The position numbers were made by a program, and so were the translations under genes. From the NCBI GenBank assembly GCA_018003515.1, contig JAGNDO010000029.1, positions 1 through 59,581 of the forward strand: a stretch of DNA of 59,581 nucleotides. The letters run 5' to 3'. Source of the stretch: Caldilineaceae bacterium (GTDB taxonomy: Bacteria; Chloroflexota; Anaerolineae; Caldilineales; Caldilineaceae). Each line of letters starts with the position of its first letter. Position 1 is the stretch's first letter. Shown in pieces: positions 16,031 to 26,989 of the stretch. The notes beneath the pieces were generated by a model, which worked only from the letters and a program-made list of their open reading frames with translations, ran no database searches and was not told where the DNA came from.

Positions 16031-19000
16031 CTATCGCAGCAGCATGGGCACGTAGACCCGGTACCCATCCCGCTGCATCACGGCGAAAATGGTCAGATGG
16101 TCCACCGACGCCTTCAACGTTCGGTTGACGGGATTGTGAGTGGTTGGAATCTCCTCCCAGGCCCCGCTGTCCTCATTCCAGAAGGTGAGGACTGGCGGAA
16201 TGTCCGCCCCCAAGGGCAAGCTGTCATAGCCTACGGTGAAGTCGAAGGGTGGATTGAAGTTGGTGACCGGGGTGCCGGATAGGGTTCGGGCCGTGATTCG
16301 GAAGATTTGACCCATCACCTGGAAGCCGGACCCGTCCGATGGATCGGCCACCTGCTCGATGGTGACCTGCACATCTTCATTCACGGAACCGGGCGGGAAG
16401 GCCAGGAAGACGGTCACCCCCACTGAGGCAAACACGCTGCCGCCGGTGCCGGGTTGAATCAGTCCCTTCACTGGGGTGGGGGAAGGCGTAGGTGTTGAAG
16501 TCTTAGTTGCCGTCGGAGTTGGCGTATGCGTAGTCGTCCCGGTCTGAGTGCTGGTGGGCGTTTTGGTGGCAGAGGCCGTGGTAGTCGGTGTCGCTGTCGG
16601 TGTCTGAGTTGGCGTGTTTGTTGCCGTGGGTGTAAGGGTCGGCGTATTTATCGGTGTACGAGTGGGCGTATTGGTCGGCGTCGCCGTCGGGGTGACGCTG
16701 GGCGTTGGTGTGTGGGTCGGCGTATTCGTCGGCGTTGGCGTGTCGGTCGGTGTGGGCGGCAAGGATCCCACCAAGGTGATTTCCTCCAACACGATCTCGT
16801 TGACAAAGGCACCGGCGGCGGCATTGGTGCGCACGATGCGCACGTCGATGGCCCCATCGCTACTGTACGCGGCGGGAGGCACCACCCCGGCCACATCCAC
16901 CCGCTGGTTGCCGGTCAACTGTACGGAACCGACCAACACATCGCTGTCCGTATAAACCGTCTGCTCGACTGTGTTGCCTGCCCCTTGGAAAAAGACCAGG
17001 GCTACCCGGTAATGTTTCGATGGGTCCAATCCGGTGAAACGATAGACTAACTCATTGTCCGGGTCGTCGGCGGTGTTCGAGTCGGCCAAGTCAATCCGCC
17101 GACTCTGGTAAGGCAACCCAAGCGGCGTGTTGGGAACGCCATCGATCCAGCCGCACTGGGGGGCCAACCCCGCCGGATAGGCCGGATCGTTAGCCCCGCC
17201 GCTGTCCGCATAGCAGTAGTCAATGTCGTAGAGAGTGATCTGGGAGACCACGGCATCGTAGCCGATGATCTCCTGAATAGCCACTTCAATACTGGTATCC
17301 CGATAGAAGGCCGGGTCTACTAGGATGGAAAGCCGCTGGGGTGTGCCACTACCCAAGTCCACGCCCTCTTCCACGGGCAGCCCATCGATGGTGATGCTCT
17401 CCTGGCGGCCCAAGCCATCGCACTCAGCCAGGACCAGGTCCAGGTGGTAGTGATGGCCGGGCAGCAGATGGTCGAACCGGTAGCGCACCTGACCGCCAGT
17501 GTCGTTGCGTTGAGACTGCTCCGAATCCGTGCCGCAGAAGGTGGAGGGCTGACCGTTTAGATAGCCATATCCCCGAACCTGGGAATAGGCCGCATCCCCA
17601 ACCCCGCCGCTGTCCACATCCAGGGGACCGGCAAATCCCACATGCACATCTTGCGGACGATCATTGTTGGTTTCGTCCGACTCGTTGACCTGACCATCCC
17701 GATCCGAGCGCACGAAGAGCTGGTATGGGCCGGGGGTAGTCGGCGTCCAGGTGAAGGTAAGCGTGCGGCTGCTGGTGGCTGGAATGGACGCTAAGGTTTT
17801 GACCTGGATTGCAGTGTCGCCACCGTCAGGATTGCCCCGATACAGGGCCACCTTCTGTGTGGCTGCCGCCGTTTGGCCGCTGTTGGCCACCTTCACCGTG
17901 ACCGTGACCGTCTCCCCGACCACCAGCTCGGCATTGGAGAGCGTCATTTCCGCCACGCTCAAATCCGGTCGAGTGAGGATGGTGATAGTGGCCGACTTGC
18001 TGTTGTTGGACTCGTCCAACTCCACTGTGCGATTGAAGGGGTCTACCACCGCCGTAACCGTCACCGGGCCGGTGAAACCCAAGGTATTCCACGTGAAGGA
18101 GGCGGGAATTGAGGAATTGGTAGAAACAGAAGGAACAAAAATGCTGCCAATGTAGGATTGTTGCGTGCCCTGTGTTGCGTAATAAGAGACAGTGAACGGA
18201 CCGCTGTCAGCCGCACCGCTGTTGCTCACCGTGGTTTTGAGGGCAACATTGGTTCCTTCGGTGGGTGTGCCGGATAGAGTGAAGGCGGGAGACAACTCAA
18301 CCGACTGATTGCGTTCCACCACCATGTTGGTGAGTAGTACCTGGCCGGGCTTGGAGAGGTAGACTTTGATTGGTACATCCACTTCGCCCGTGCCGCTCAC
18401 ATACGGAGTGAAGGCAGCGGCTAGTTGATCATTGAAAAAGGTGACAGCATTTGTGACGGTCTGGGTAGTTTCCCAATCCCAACTACCATCAGCACCCACA
18501 TCCACCTTGAAAGTGACAACGCCGTTGCCCACATCAGAGACCAATGCATTCAGTGACGCAGAGGTCCATATCCCGACAGGAACCCGAATTGTTGTCAATC
18601 GTACACCCGCGTCTACAAAACCTAATTCTCTTCCGTATTGTGCCCTGAAGACGTAATACGTGCCGAAAGATTCGGGCAACTGAAGGGTTGATCGGTTAAA
18701 AGGTATTGATTCCACTTGCGCAATGGAATACTGGTTTGCTACAACGGACCTGACATATGCGAGCTTGAGGGAGGATCGGGGACCATCGCTTATAAATGGT
18801 TCAGGTCCGTTTTCTCCGCAGAGACCCCATCCAGTCAGATCTACCAATTGCCGCTGATTACTAATAGTAGTTACTCCATTTGCCAGATATCCTCGCACAT
18901 AGAAGTTGACTGAGTTATCAATGACAAATAGTGTACCTCGTAAATCCACGTTTGCCGATCCAGGAGGAACACTAGTTCCAGCACAATTTGAGGCCGTGGC

Positions 19001-22000
19001 AAGAGGCACAGAGGCAAAATCCCATCCACCAGTTATATGCCCCGTGGACTGCGAAAAGGTCAAATCCCTAATATCAATCTCCAATGTTCTTGGATCTAGC
19101 CGCACTTTTGAGAACTGCGTAACCACATCTGTACCCTGCCAAAATTGTCCGGCCACTGCCCTTGAAAAATTGCTTAAATCGCCAGTGTTGACTAATGACA
19201 AATAGCCGGCTGGATTTGTAGACATGTGATGACAATATAACGAGAAAGGAGCGGACTCATCTCCGTAAACATAGAATGTATATATCCCATCCAAAGCGCT
19301 TGGATACCGATTATGAATATCCTGACAGGTGAATGGGTGAAGAAGGTATTTCCCAATCCCCAGCAATTTACCATAACCTTGGGAATACACCTTCACCGGA
19401 TGCAGACTCCCTGGATCCGGCACTAGAGAATGTGTATAGGTGATCCACTCTCCCTGGCTATGAATTCCCGGTACCCACACCTCCACATCCAGCGGATGGT
19501 CCATGATCTTGCGGGCATAAGCGTCACCGACGAGGGGATCTATGGTCCCGCTCACCTGCACGGTGTAGAGAGGATGGGTCGGGTCACTGGTGCGAAGGGT
19601 GACCGTGCCAGCGTACGGTCCGGTGGGCAGGATGCGGGTGTCCAGAGTCAATTCGTAGGTTGCTACATCGCCCAGACCCAGAGGCTTACTGCCAGCCTGG
19701 GAGACGCTCAAGCCGGAGGTTCCGGTGACGTAGGTCGACAAGTCCGTTGCCCCCACGCTGGCAACCGAGACCTCCCGATTGGGTACCTCGCCCTGGGTCA
19801 CTGTGCCGAAATCCCAAGCCACAATGTCGCTGGCCGCACCCGATTTTGGATCGACGGCGAAGCTATTCAGGGGTCGCGCTCCACTGTCGATGATGTTCTC
19901 TTCGCTGTCGGTCCAGAAGGCGATGAGCAAGTTGTCTCCATTTGGGTTGTAATCGGCGGAGAACTCGGTCGGCGACCAATCGGCGGCAACGGTGGTGGGA
20001 CCAACGGGAATATCTTGGGTGTAGGACTTCTCCAGCACCAGTTTGCCGTCGGAGACAAAGTTGAGATGCAGGTGGCCGTCCACGATGGTGGCCGGGTGCG
20101 GACTGTTGATTACCAAGTCGGTGGTGTTGGTCCCGGTCGGGTTGAACGGCCCGGTGGCGACGATTTGCACGGCCAGCCCCTTGAGCATCTCGCCGGCGTG
20201 GGGGGCAAGGCTGTCACCCAGGTTGGACAGTTGCACCGGCGTCACAAAGCGATGACTGCCCTGGGGATCGCTGGCACTGACCACGATCACCGGTGGGGTG
20301 AAAGGGTCGCTGATGACGGTGTAGGTGAAGGTGTCCCGGGGCGTCAGGGCGGTGACGGTGAAACTGGTCCCGGCGTCGATGGTGCCGGTGTTGAAGCCAA
20401 CCTGCAATCCCTGGGCCACATCCAAAGGCAGGGGCGCGTGGTAGACGCTCCCCAGGTTGAGGACGCCGCTGTTGCCAGCGGCGTCATTCCAACTGACGGC
20501 GGTGCTGCCCGTGCCCACCACCCCCGGCGTCTGGGCGCTAAAGGTAAAGGTGTGGTCAACCGCGCCGCTGTACTGGCCGCCGGCATAGGGTTTGGCCCGG
20601 CTGTTGCCCCAGTTGCCCAAGCCCGGACCCACAATCAGGCTGCCCACGGCCACATGACCGCCCGGCCGCACCTGACCGTTGCCGCCCACCGTGTTGTTGC
20701 CGATAGTGGTGGTACCGTCCGGCGAATACATCACAGCGTCAATACCATAGGCGTCAAAGGTACCCGTGTTCTCCACGGCCAGGGTGACCGTGACCACAGC
20801 GCCCACCCGTTGAGACACGTACCCGGCCAACACGTCGGGCTGGGGATGGATCTCCGGGCGCAGATAGCCGTCCGAGCAGTGAACGTGGTCGGGGTTGGTG
20901 GCGGGCAAGGCACAGTAGTAGCGGAACTCGGCCCGGTCATTGTAGCCGTCCCGGTCGCTGTCCCGGTTGAAACGGAAGAGGATGCCCGACCCGGCTTGGG
21001 CGGGCAGGTCCTTCAGGGGGATGTTGCCAGAATCGGCTTGGGTCAGATAGACGTTCCACCAGGCAATGTCCGAAAGGAAATGTTCGTTCCAGGCGTGGGC
21101 ATTGACACCGCTAAACTCCGGCGTCCACAGGCTGTTGAGGTTGCCGTCAATGTCCTCGCCGTGGGGGAAGTAGCGGGCCAGCACATCCTGCACGCTCTCC
21201 ACGCCCCAGGTGGGGATGACGTACTGGTCCACACTCTCGTCGCCATCCTCCACGCCGTCCTCGATGAAGACCGTGACCCCGCCGCTGATGGCGTCCGTAT
21301 AGAAGAGTTCGTCTGCACCATAGCTGTAACTCTCCACCTTGACCGTCAGCCGCTCGCCCAGATCGATGCGCTTCATCTGTTCCAGGCTGAGGGAAATGGC
21401 GGTGGATACAAAGGTCTTGGTGCTGATCACACCGGGAGGCGTGTTGGGGCCGACCGGGAAGAGGTTCTCCAGCTTGCCGTCGGGGAACTGTTCCCAGGCC
21501 GGATAGGAAATGCTGGGCAACTTATCGTCGCCGATATAAATGTTGAATACCAGGCCGCTCAATTCCCGGGCGTACTCTGTGCCAGAATTTTGCACAGAAT
21601 AGTTGAAGGTCAGGTCGGCGGCATGGCTGGAATCCACCGCCCAGGCCGTGCTCCAGTTCTGGCCTGTGGTGAAGGCTTGCCCTTCGGAGATGGTGTGTTC
21701 TTCGTAGACTTCGTGGGTTGTGGTCTGTGCCCCACCCCAGGACTGGCCGTTCGTGTGAGTTTCGGTCAGACGGGGGCGGGAAATCTGGTAGCTGATGTCC
21801 TGTAAGCCGCGGGAAAGCAATGTTCCTTGCTGGTTAATGGCATATTGGACACCGTCAAGGGAGTTGACTATTCCCTGAGTGTCGAGAGTTTGATTTAGAG
21901 TCAACGAAATGTTGTTCTCTTCTGAAAAATCATAGTAGTCGGGATTGTAGGAATAGTCATTGTAATTTGTGGTGTTATTGGTGGTGTTTTGGATGATATC

Positions 22001-23473
22001 TTTCGACTCATCAGGATTAGTCAAATCTCCCCACCCTTCACCAACAAGCGCACCGCCAACAACCGCGGCACCAGCGATCGCAGGGACACATGGAACAGCT
22101 GCTGCGCCTATGGTAATTGCAGCAGCCCCGGTGCAAGCCACAAGGGTACCAACTGCCAATGCAGTACCACCAACTATCTGCACACCACCCCAGACTCGAT
22201 TCCAGAAGCCCTCAACAGATTTAACTCCTACTGCAGGATCAAGAGGCCTTTCTACTGCCTCAGACACTTCTTCCCAATTGTTCCAGGTCACCGTATCAGC
22301 GATGCTGGTGCTTTCGCCGCGAGCGACGCTAGTCTCATAGCTGTGAGACGCCTGTGTCATCTCCCCTTCTGAGGTGGTGATAGTGGTCACCCGTTCCACG
22401 TGCCAGGAACTGGGTTCCACGTAGACCTCCGGCACGGGGAAGGCGGCCACAAAGGGGCTGTCACCAGGGGGCAACACCCAGTTGGGCATGGACGCTTTGA
22501 TGAAGTTCCAGTACTCGATAGCCGGGTAGCTGCCGTAGCCGCAGTTGGTGGGTGCACCGGGACAGTAGGTTATGCCGAAGAGTTCCTGGCCGTCATCGAA
22601 CTTGTCGTGATCCGTACTTTCCGAATCGCCGCCCCCAACCCGTGTGCCCACCATATAGGCCTCGGCATAATCGGGAATCGTATCGAAGTCGCCGTCGTTG
22701 CAGACCTTGACGTGTGTTCCGTCCCGGTCGTTGAAGTTGGGCCAGGCATTGGGCGGGCCGAAGGGCGGCCCGTATCCCCAACGCAGGGTGCGGGGCTGGA
22801 TCACATCCAGTAGCGCCGTCACCTCTTCTCCATCGGCGTATCCCTGGGCATCCCTATCGCTGTTGGGGTTCAGCGGGTCCGTACACCACCAGACCTCCTC
22901 CGTATTGGTCAACCCATCCCCATCGTCGTCCAGGCTAAAGGAATCGGCCAGAGCTACTTTTACCTCCGGTGTCAGGGTCTGTACCGCTGCCCGCAGGGAG
23001 GTCAAGGCCTGCATTGTCTCCGCCTCCTCAGTGTTCACCGACCCCAATGTTCGCTGCTCTACTTGGGACATCATCGCCAGGCTGCGCTCCAACACCGGGG
23101 CCACAGCTTTTGCCAGCCACAATCGATCCTGACTGTTGGCGGCCACCAGCGAATTGAACTCATCCGTGCCCGTGGGCTGATAGCCCAGTCGAGCCAGATC
23201 CGCCAATTGGTCAAAGTCTGCCAGGATTACCACGCCCGTCGCATCCTGTTCCAGAATTACCACGCCCATGTCAGCCAGGCGCGCCCAATCTGTGTTCTGC
23301 TCAACGGTAACATGGGTGCGAAAAAGAACGCCTGCCTCCGGCTCCACCTTCCCCAGTTGCACCGACTGGCCCACCACCTGGTTTTGCACAGGCTGAACCG
23401 GCTGGGCAGGGGTGATGGGCGTCAAAACCATGCTCAAGGCGACGAAAAGGCTGATCAGTTTGTGGGCAAACAT
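16031..23473 (-). CDS. Giant secreted modular protein 2, paralogue with GON-like and malectin-like domains
   Basis: 2480 residues from the chosen start. The frame is open 29 codons further, but ATG 23473 has AGGAG 6 bases upstream and begins the same signal peptide (HKLIS-(L)-F-V-A-L) as giant protein 1. It has calcium motifs (D-D-D-G-D-G-L-T-N), SPFVAAFP at about 339-346, a protective-antigen-like second half, and a low-GC cassette at 21700-22270 with an Ala/Gly/Val hydrophobic stretch. A GON-like domain lies at about 1380-1560 (DNA 18800-19330). Two CARDB-like domains, two malectin-like modules, a Thr-Pro linker and a C-terminal domain ending YVPMLLR follow. It is probably cotranscribed with giant gene 1, which follows after 85 bases. 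Inferred to be cell-surface or secreted; its ligand is unknown. Confidence 0.8.
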   Translation of the reverse strand: MFAHKLISLFVALSMVLTPITPAQPVQPVQNQVVGQSVQLGKVEPEAGVLFRTHVTVEQNTDWARLADMGVVILEQDATGVVILADFDQLADLARLGYQPTGTDEFNSLVAANSQDRLWLAKAVAPVLERSLAMMSQVEQRTLGSVNTEEAETMQALTSLRAAVQTLTPEVKVALADSFSLDDDGDGLTNTEEVWWCTDPLNPNSDRDAQGYADGEEVTALLDVIQPRTLRWGYGPPFGPPNAWPNFNDRDGTHVKVCNDGDFDTIPDYAEAYMVGTRVGGGDSESTDHDKFDDGQELFGITYCPGAPTNCGYGSYPAIEYWNFIKASMPNWVLPPGDSPFVAAFPVPEVYVEPSSWHVERVTTITTSEGEMTQASHSYETSVARGESTSIADTVTWNNWEEVSEAVERPLDPAVGVKSVEGFWNRVWGGVQIVGGTALAVGTLVACTGAAAITIGAAAVPCVPAIAGAAVVGGALVGEGWGDLTNPDESKDIIQNTTNNTTNYNDYSYNPDYYDFSEENNISLTLNQTLDTQGIVNSLDGVQYAINQQGTLLSRGLQDISYQISRPRLTETHTNGQSWGGAQTTTHEVYEEHTISEGQAFTTGQNWSTAWAVDSSHAADLTFNYSVQNSGTEYARELSGLVFNIYIGDDKLPSISYPAWEQFPDGKLENLFPVGPNTPPGVISTKTFVSTAISLSLEQMKRIDLGERLTVKVESYSYGADELFYTDAISGGVTVFIEDGVEDGDESVDQYVIPTWGVESVQDVLARYFPHGEDIDGNLNSLWTPEFSGVNAHAWNEHFLSDIAWWNVYLTQADSGNIPLKDLPAQAGSGILFRFNRDSDRDGYNDRAEFRYYCALPATNPDHVHCSDGYLRPEIHPQPDVLAGYVSQRVGAVVTVTLAVENTGTFDAYGIDAVMYSPDGTTTIGNNTVGGNGQVRPGGHVAVGSLIVGPGLGNWGNSRAKPYAGGQYSGAVDHTFTFSAQTPGVVGTGSTAVSWNDAAGNSGVLNLGSVYHAPLPLDVAQGLQVGFNTGTIDAGTSFTVTALTPRDTFTYTVISDPFTPPVIVVSASDPQGSHRFVTPVQLSNLGDSLAPHAGEMLKGLAVQIVATGPFNPTGTNTTDLVINSPHPATIVDGHLHLNFVSDGKLVLEKSYTQDIPVGPTTVAADWSPTEFSADYNPNGDNLLIAFWTDSEENIIDSGARPLNSFAVDPKSGAASDIVAWDFGTVTQGEVPNREVSVASVGATDLSTYVTGTSGLSVSQAGSKPLGLGDVATYELTLDTRILPTGPYAGTVTLRTSDPTHPLYTVQVSGTIDPLVGDAYARKIMDHPLDVEVWVPGIHSQGEWITYTHSLVPDPGSLHPVKVYSQGYGKLLGIGKYLLHPFTCQDIHNRYPSALDGIYTFYVYGDESAPFSLYCHHMSTNPAGYLSLVNTGDLSNFSRAVAGQFWQGTDVVTQFSKVRLDPRTLEIDIRDLTFSQSTGHITGGWDFASVPLATASNCAGTSVPPGSANVDLRGTLFVIDNSVNFYVRGYLANGVTTISNQRQLVDLTGWGLCGENGPEPFISDGPRSSLKLAYVRSVVANQYSIAQVESIPFNRSTLQLPESFGTYYVFRAQYGRELGFVDAGVRLTTIRVPVGIWTSASLNALVSDVGNGVVTFKVDVGADGSWDWETTQTVTNAVTFFNDQLAAAFTPYVSGTGEVDVPIKVYLSKPGQVLLTNMVVERNQSVELSPAFTLSGTPTEGTNVALKTTVSNSGAADSGPFTVSYYATQGTQQSYIGSIFVPSVSTNSSIPASFTWNTLGFTGPVTVTAVVDPFNRTVELDESNNSKSATITILTRPDLSVAEMTLSNAELVVGETVTVTVKVANSGQTAAATQKVALYRGNPDGGDTAIQVKTLASIPATSSRTLTFTWTPTTPGPYQLFVRSDRDGQVNESDETNNDRPQDVHVGFAGPLDVDSGGVGDAAYSQVRGYGYLNGQPSTFCGTDSEQSQRNDTGGQVRYRFDHLLPGHHYHLDLVLAECDGLGRQESITIDGLPVEEGVDLGSGTPQRLSILVDPAFYRDTSIEVAIQEIIGYDAVVSQITLYDIDYCYADSGGANDPAYPAGLAPQCGWIDGVPNTPLGLPYQSRRIDLADSNTADDPDNELVYRFTGLDPSKHYRVALVFFQGAGNTVEQTVYTDSDVLVGSVQLTGNQRVDVAGVVPPAAYSSDGAIDVRIVRTNAAAGAFVNEIVLEEITLVGSLPPTPTDTPTPTNTPTHTPTPSVTPTATPTNTPTRTPINTPTLTPTATNTPTQTPTATPTTTASATKTPTSTQTGTTTHTPTPTATKTSTPTPSPTPVKGLIQPGTGGSVFASVGVTVFLAFPPGSVNEDVQVTIEQVADPSDGSGFQVMGQIFRITARTLSGTPVTNFNPPFDFTVGYDSLPLGADIPPVLTFWNEDSGAWEEIPTTHNPVNRTLKASVDHLTIFAVMQRDGYRVYVPMLLR
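16485..16760 (-). repeat. Thr-Pro linker repeat of giant protein 2
   Basis: Degenerate T-P-T-x-T-P-T units (about 90 residues) separate the malectin-like modules from the C-terminal domain. They are more diverged than those of giant protein 1. Confidence 0.8.
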
Positions 23474-23789
23474 GGCGTTCTCCTGGAGGAACGGATGGTG
23501 TTGTGTGTGGGTAAGGAAGTCAAAGAGGAAGAGAGGTGCGTACAAGATGGATCGTGACAAAGATCGTGGGCTTTTTCAAGAGGCAATCGTCCACACTTTG
23601 CCAGGGCAGATGCCCCTATTTGCCGAGCAGTGGACGAGTCCCTTTAATATTTGAGTGATTCCAAGGCCATTGTACACCCAAATGACATGCAGTGATCTAT
23701 CAAATGTCTATCACAGGTCTCTCAAATGGGGTGAGGGGGTCTACCAACGACCTATCAGGAGCGGGTTTCAAGGCGGGTGAGGAGGAAAG
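23474..23789. other. Leader region of the giant gene pair
   Basis: This 316-base gap holds the ribosome site (AGGAG) of giant gene 2. On the minus strand there are possible -10 elements (for example TACAAT at about 23675-23680), but I find no matching -35 at 16-18 bp, so no promoter is called. TCAAATG is repeated near 23700-23725. The reading frame open upstream of 23473 is probably not translated. Confidence 0.45.
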
Positions 23790-24239
23790 TCATGGGGCGT
23801 CATTCCCCGACCGCAGCACAGCCCGTACCTGCATTAGCACATACCCATACCGATTCAGCCCTGTCCCGTCCGCGCCGCAGCCCCAGTAGTAGTCCGTGGG
23901 GGAATCCTCGACCAACTCCTCATCCCCTGTGGCCAGGAGGACCGCCCGCACATCGGCATGGGCCTCGTACTTGGCCAGGGTAGCCCGAAAGAGTATGTCC
24001 TCCTTCACCTCTTCCCAGTCTGGGCGCAGGGGGTAGTCCGTGGTTTGGCCCAGCCGTTTGGCGTCCATAGGACGAGGAGCCTGTCGGATGGTTTCGGCAT
24101 GGGGTGTACCCGTAAACTTCTGGGCCTGATAGTAATGCTCAATCGTCGACCAGAAGAGACCATCCAACTCGAAGCCGTGGGCGGAATGGTTGCTCAGTTC
24201 CCCATTGGAGTCCCGGACTCGGTAGAAGCGGATGGTCAT
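23790..24239 (-). CDS. NADAR/YbiA-family protein (DUF1768)
   Basis: A 149-residue protein with the whole family pattern: L-S-N-H-S near 16, the W-S-T-I-E-H-Y-Y-Q-A-Q-K-F signature, D-A-K-R-L-G, P-L-R-P-D-W, L-L-A-T-G-D-E-E-L-V-E-D-S-P and Y-W-G-C-G near the end. NADAR proteins cleave N-glycosidic bonds; members act on riboflavin intermediates, and others have been reported to remove ADP-ribose from guanine next to DarT-type toxins. ATG overlaps the stop of the upstream zinc-ribbon gene by 4 bases, so the two are translationally coupled. No DarT-like gene is visible beside it, but a PARG-like gene lies 3.5 kb away. The substrate cannot be decided from sequence. Confidence 0.85.
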   Translation of the reverse strand: MTIRFYRVRDSNGELSNHSAHGFELDGLFWSTIEHYYQAQKFTGTPHAETIRQAPRPMDAKRLGQTTDYPLRPDWEEVKEDILFRATLAKYEAHADVRAVLLATGDEELVEDSPTDYYWGCGADGTGLNRYGYVLMQVRAVLRSGNDAP

Positions 24240-24529
24240 GGGTGAGCTTTCCCGGAGGTGCGCCGCTGCTGCTTCAACTTTCGCTTGGATAGGGGTGGGG
24301 CTATCAGTTCCAGGTCACGACCGAATTCCTTGATGATCGCCTTGCGAGCCGCCTCCCATTTTTCTTCGGGTAGGACAAATGCCGTGGCGGTGTAGTTCCA
24401 ATCCCGCAAGCGCATCAAGTCCCGCTCTAGCTTGGCTGCACATATCTTGCACAGCTGAAGATCGTTGATGCGCCCATACATATCACAGGCTACGCATTGA
24501 CCCTCCCACAATCCCCATTCTTCTTCCAT
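24236..24529 (-). CDS. Small zinc-ribbon protein coupled to the NADAR gene
   Basis: 97 residues. Two CxxC pairs (C-V-A-C at 12-15, C-K-I-C at 27-30) form a probable zinc knuckle, followed by a charged helical part (E-R-D-L-M-R-L-R-D-W) and a basic tail (S-K-R-K-L-K-Q-Q-R-R). The basic tail and zinc knuckle suggest nucleic-acid binding. It overlaps the NADAR gene by 4 bases, so it is likely a functional partner. I do not recognise a named family. Confidence 0.65.
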   Translation of the reverse strand: MEEEWGLWEGQCVACDMYGRINDLQLCKICAAKLERDLMRLRDWNYTATAFVLPEEKWEAARKAIIKEFGRDLELIAPPLSKRKLKQQRRTSGKAHP

Positions 24530-24553
24530 TTGGATATCTCCTGTTTATGGTAG

Positions 24554-25459
24554 CTACCCGCCATTCTCCACCCGCTCCACCCGGCGGGCAAGTTCCTCTT
24601 CCCTCGGCTCGGTGTAGATCATCACCGTGTCCAGGCTGGCGTGGCCCAGGAGGGCGGCCAATCCCCGCAGGTCGCCGGGGTTGGCGTCCAGATAGCGGGT
24701 GGCGAAAGTGTGGCGCAGGCTGTGGGGACCCAACTGCTCCAACTTGGAGACCAGGGCATACTTCTCCAGGATGCGGGTGATGGCGCTGCGATCTCGAAGC
24801 GCACCCCGCTCCCCTAGCCAGAGGGCCGCTTTGGGATTCTTGTGTCCCGGATGGGTATCCAGATACGTCTCCACCGCCGTCCGCACAGGAGACGTGAGGG
24901 GCACGGTGCGGTAATTGCCGTGCTTGCCCTTGCGCACGGTCACCTTGCCCGACCGGGCATGGATGTCCACATCCCCCACCTTCAGGGCCAGCAGTTCGCT
25001 CACCCGCAGACCCGTGCCCGCCAAGAGTTCGATCATGGCCACATCTCGCCCATTGCCTCCGGCGTGGACGGCGCGCAGCAGACGGCGCAGCTCCGGCTCG
25101 GCCAGCCCCTTGGGATGACGAGGCTCCGGGGCCAGGCTCTTGGTGTGGGTCGAGGGATCGGACGCCATGATCTTCTCGGCCACAGCCCAGGCGCAGAAAC
25201 GGCTGAGGGCGGTGAGCCGCTGGTTGATGGTGGCGGGCTTGGCCTGCTCCACGGTCTGCTGGAAGGCGCGCCAGTCGGCCACGTCTCGCCCGATGATCTG
25301 GGCTGGGTCAAAGGTTTGGCCGTAGGTGGTCTCGCTCCATTGCACAAAGTGGGCCAAGGCGCGGCGGTAGGCGGCCAGGGTGTGGGGACTCTTGCCTGTC
25401 TGGTCCAGGTGGTCCAGCCAGGCGATTATGGCAGAATGGTGGGGTTGGGATGCGCTCAT
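24554..25459 (-). CDS. Tyrosine recombinase (XerC/XerD-like integrase)
   Basis: 301 residues, the usual length of Xer proteins. The N-terminal SAM-like DNA-binding domain spans about 8-95. The catalytic domain has all active residues: Arg152 (G-T-G-L-R-V-S-E-L), Lys179 region (R-K-G-K-H), His246/Arg249 (H-S-L-R-H), His273 (L-G-H) and nucleophile Tyr282 (I-Y-T-E-P). It could be the host dimer-resolution enzyme or the integrase of a mobile island. The adjacent repeat array and duplicated cluster favour a role in local rearrangement, but no att site was found. Confidence 0.85.
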   Translation of the reverse strand: MSASQPHHSAIIAWLDHLDQTGKSPHTLAAYRRALAHFVQWSETTYGQTFDPAQIIGRDVADWRAFQQTVEQAKPATINQRLTALSRFCAWAVAEKIMASDPSTHTKSLAPEPRHPKGLAEPELRRLLRAVHAGGNGRDVAMIELLAGTGLRVSELLALKVGDVDIHARSGKVTVRKGKHGNYRTVPLTSPVRTAVETYLDTHPGHKNPKAALWLGERGALRDRSAITRILEKYALVSKLEQLGPHSLRHTFATRYLDANPGDLRGLAALLGHASLDTVMIYTEPREEELARRVERVENGG

Positions 25460-25644
25460 AGATGGGGTAGAAACATTATGATGCTGATTTTTCCGGGCTT
25501 ACGAGCCGGGCGAACCCCGACTCTACGACTAGAAGTTTAGCACAAATGTGCGAAATAAGCAACATAAGTGAGGTTATGGCTGGTGGTTATGGTGCGAGTT
25601 TTGGGGTAAAAAATCGGATGTTTTTTGGGTTTTTACTGTACGGT

Positions 25645-26042
25645 GCCAAAGTTGTTGCGACTGTGGACAAAGTTATTGAGACGGTGGACGAAGTTAGTGA
25701 GACTGGCCGGACAAAGTTAGTGAGACTGGGGTACATCCTTCAACTGTGCCAAAGTTAGTGAGACTGGGGAATTGGGTAGGCCCAAGGATCGACTTCCAAG
25801 CCCTCACAAATATCTCCGATTTCAAGGCGGATTAGCATCATGTACCGCAGTCTCAGCAACTTTGTCCACGGCCTTGCCGTACCCCAATCTCAGTAACTTT
25901 GGCACGGAAATTCGCCCTTCCGTACCCCAGTCTCACTAACTTTGGCATACGGTACCCCAGTCTCACTAACTTCGCCGCCAGTCTCAATAACTTAGTCCAT
26001 AAGGGCCATTTTTGGCCTTCCCAGTCTCATTATCTTTGGCAC
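25645..26042. repeat. Array of inverted about 20-bp repeats resembling transposon ends
   Basis: Five copies close to GCCAAAGTTAGTGAGACTGG lie at about 25645-25768. Six copies in the opposite orientation (CCAGTCTCACTAACTTTGGC) lie at about 25845-26042, with a unique centre of about 75 bases. Several repeats per end, pointing inward, is the organisation of IS21-type transposase binding sites. No transposase frame is present, so this looks like a non-autonomous element or solo remnant. Confidence 0.7.
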
Positions 26043-26060
26043 CGGACATTTACGAAGAGA

Positions 26061-26530
26061 AGTAATGGGTTCGGGGTTGGAAGGGTGTGGTCAAAAAGCC
26101 TTCAGTCGAGTAGGTCATTGCCGATGAACTCCAAACTTTTGACTCCAAACTCCGCTGGTGGCTGACCGCTTTTTCGCTGTCGGCTCTTTTCCTCCCCTCC
26201 GGCCCCCCATCCACCGCCCGCTTCGGGTGGCCGGACCTGACGGCCTACCGGCCTGGGGTCCAGGCCCCACGGGAGGAGCGGGGACTTTTGGGCCTGCGGG
26301 GGACGTCTGCGGCCTATCAGCCTGCGGGCGAAAGACGGCCTATCGGCCTGACTGTTTCGGCCTACTGGCCTCAAGATAACTGGGCGATAGCGCGAGCCAG
26401 GTTGATGTGGGCTTGGGTTTCCAGACGTTCTCGGAAGAAGACTGTGGCGTAGAGGCGGGGACGGTCCAAAAAGGATTGCAGAATTGCCTTGCGTTTGCGC
26501 CGGAAAAGAAAGCCGGGCACCCAGGCATAT
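26061..26530. repeat. Direct repeat R1 (pairs with 48691-49190)
   Basis: About 470 bases are clearly related to 48691-49190. They contain the same order of elements: an AGTAATG-GGTT-like start, GGTTGGAAGGGTGTG, a GGCCCC...GGGTGGCCGGACCTG stretch, GGCCTATCGGCCT palindromes and the 3' end of an HD-hydrolase gene. It marks one boundary of a duplicated cluster. Confidence 0.8.
26242..26371. repeat. Cluster of GGCCTATCGGCCT mini-palindromes
   Basis: Four variants of GGCCTAnCGGCCT lie at 26242, 26311, 26337 and 26359 (TACC, TATC, TATC, TACT centres), the last ending at the stop codon of the HD pseudogene. Three more lie at 48904, 48998 and 49020 in the second direct repeat. Confidence 0.75.
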
Positions 26531-26989
26531 TCCTGGCGGATGGCTGCTTCGTAGCGGTCATAGTCGGCAGGGTCGCTGCCCAGTATGGACAGGTCGATGT
26601 CCACGATCCAGGACTGGGCGTCTGTCTGGGTGGAGAACTGTGGTCCGTGGTCAGGATCAATCCTTGCACCCGGTCGATGGTTTCGGCGTTCGCCCCGGCG
26701 GCGGTGAGGAAACGCACAGTCCACGCAGCGCTGTCTACCTCGTTGCTGTCGGATCGGGCATCGTGAAACCAGAGAGCCAGTTCAATCTCGTCTCGATGAG
26801 GAAGGGACTGATCAATGCGATCCAGCCAGGCCAGACACGCGGCCACATGTTCGTCTGTGTGGGTTTACTGTAGGCCGCTGTCAACTTGGCGAAGGTGATG
26901 CCATCGTCGGCCAGATTGAGGCGAGAAAGGAGGGTATTCCAACGCTCCTGGCAGAGTCTACTCATCCTCTCCTCGATGGCTGATGGCAT
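26371..26989 (-). pseudogene. Decayed HD-superfamily phosphohydrolase
   Basis: Three overlapping fragments in different frames read as one protein: M-P-S-A-I-E-E-R-M at the start, then V-A-A-C-L-A-W-L-D-R-I and A-L-W-F-H-D-A in a second frame, then W-I-V-D-I-D-L-S-I-L-G to the end in a third. Frame shifts are needed near 26845 and near 26640. The loop after W-F-H-D-A is shorter than usual and the expected H-Y-H...H segment is missing. The family is the predicted HD metal-dependent phosphohydrolases. Lost metal ligands plus two shifts make it non-functional. A fragment of a second copy lies at 49032-49185. Confidence 0.8.

Noticed and set aside
19430..21805. A 791-codon plus-strand frame inside giant gene 2
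   Set aside because: It is open only because of the high GC and codon bias of the minus-strand gene; it has no ribosome site and no recognisable motif.
25540..26042. CRISPR array
   Set aside because: The repeats occur in two opposite orientations with irregular or no spacers, no cas genes are near, and units lie directly next to each other.
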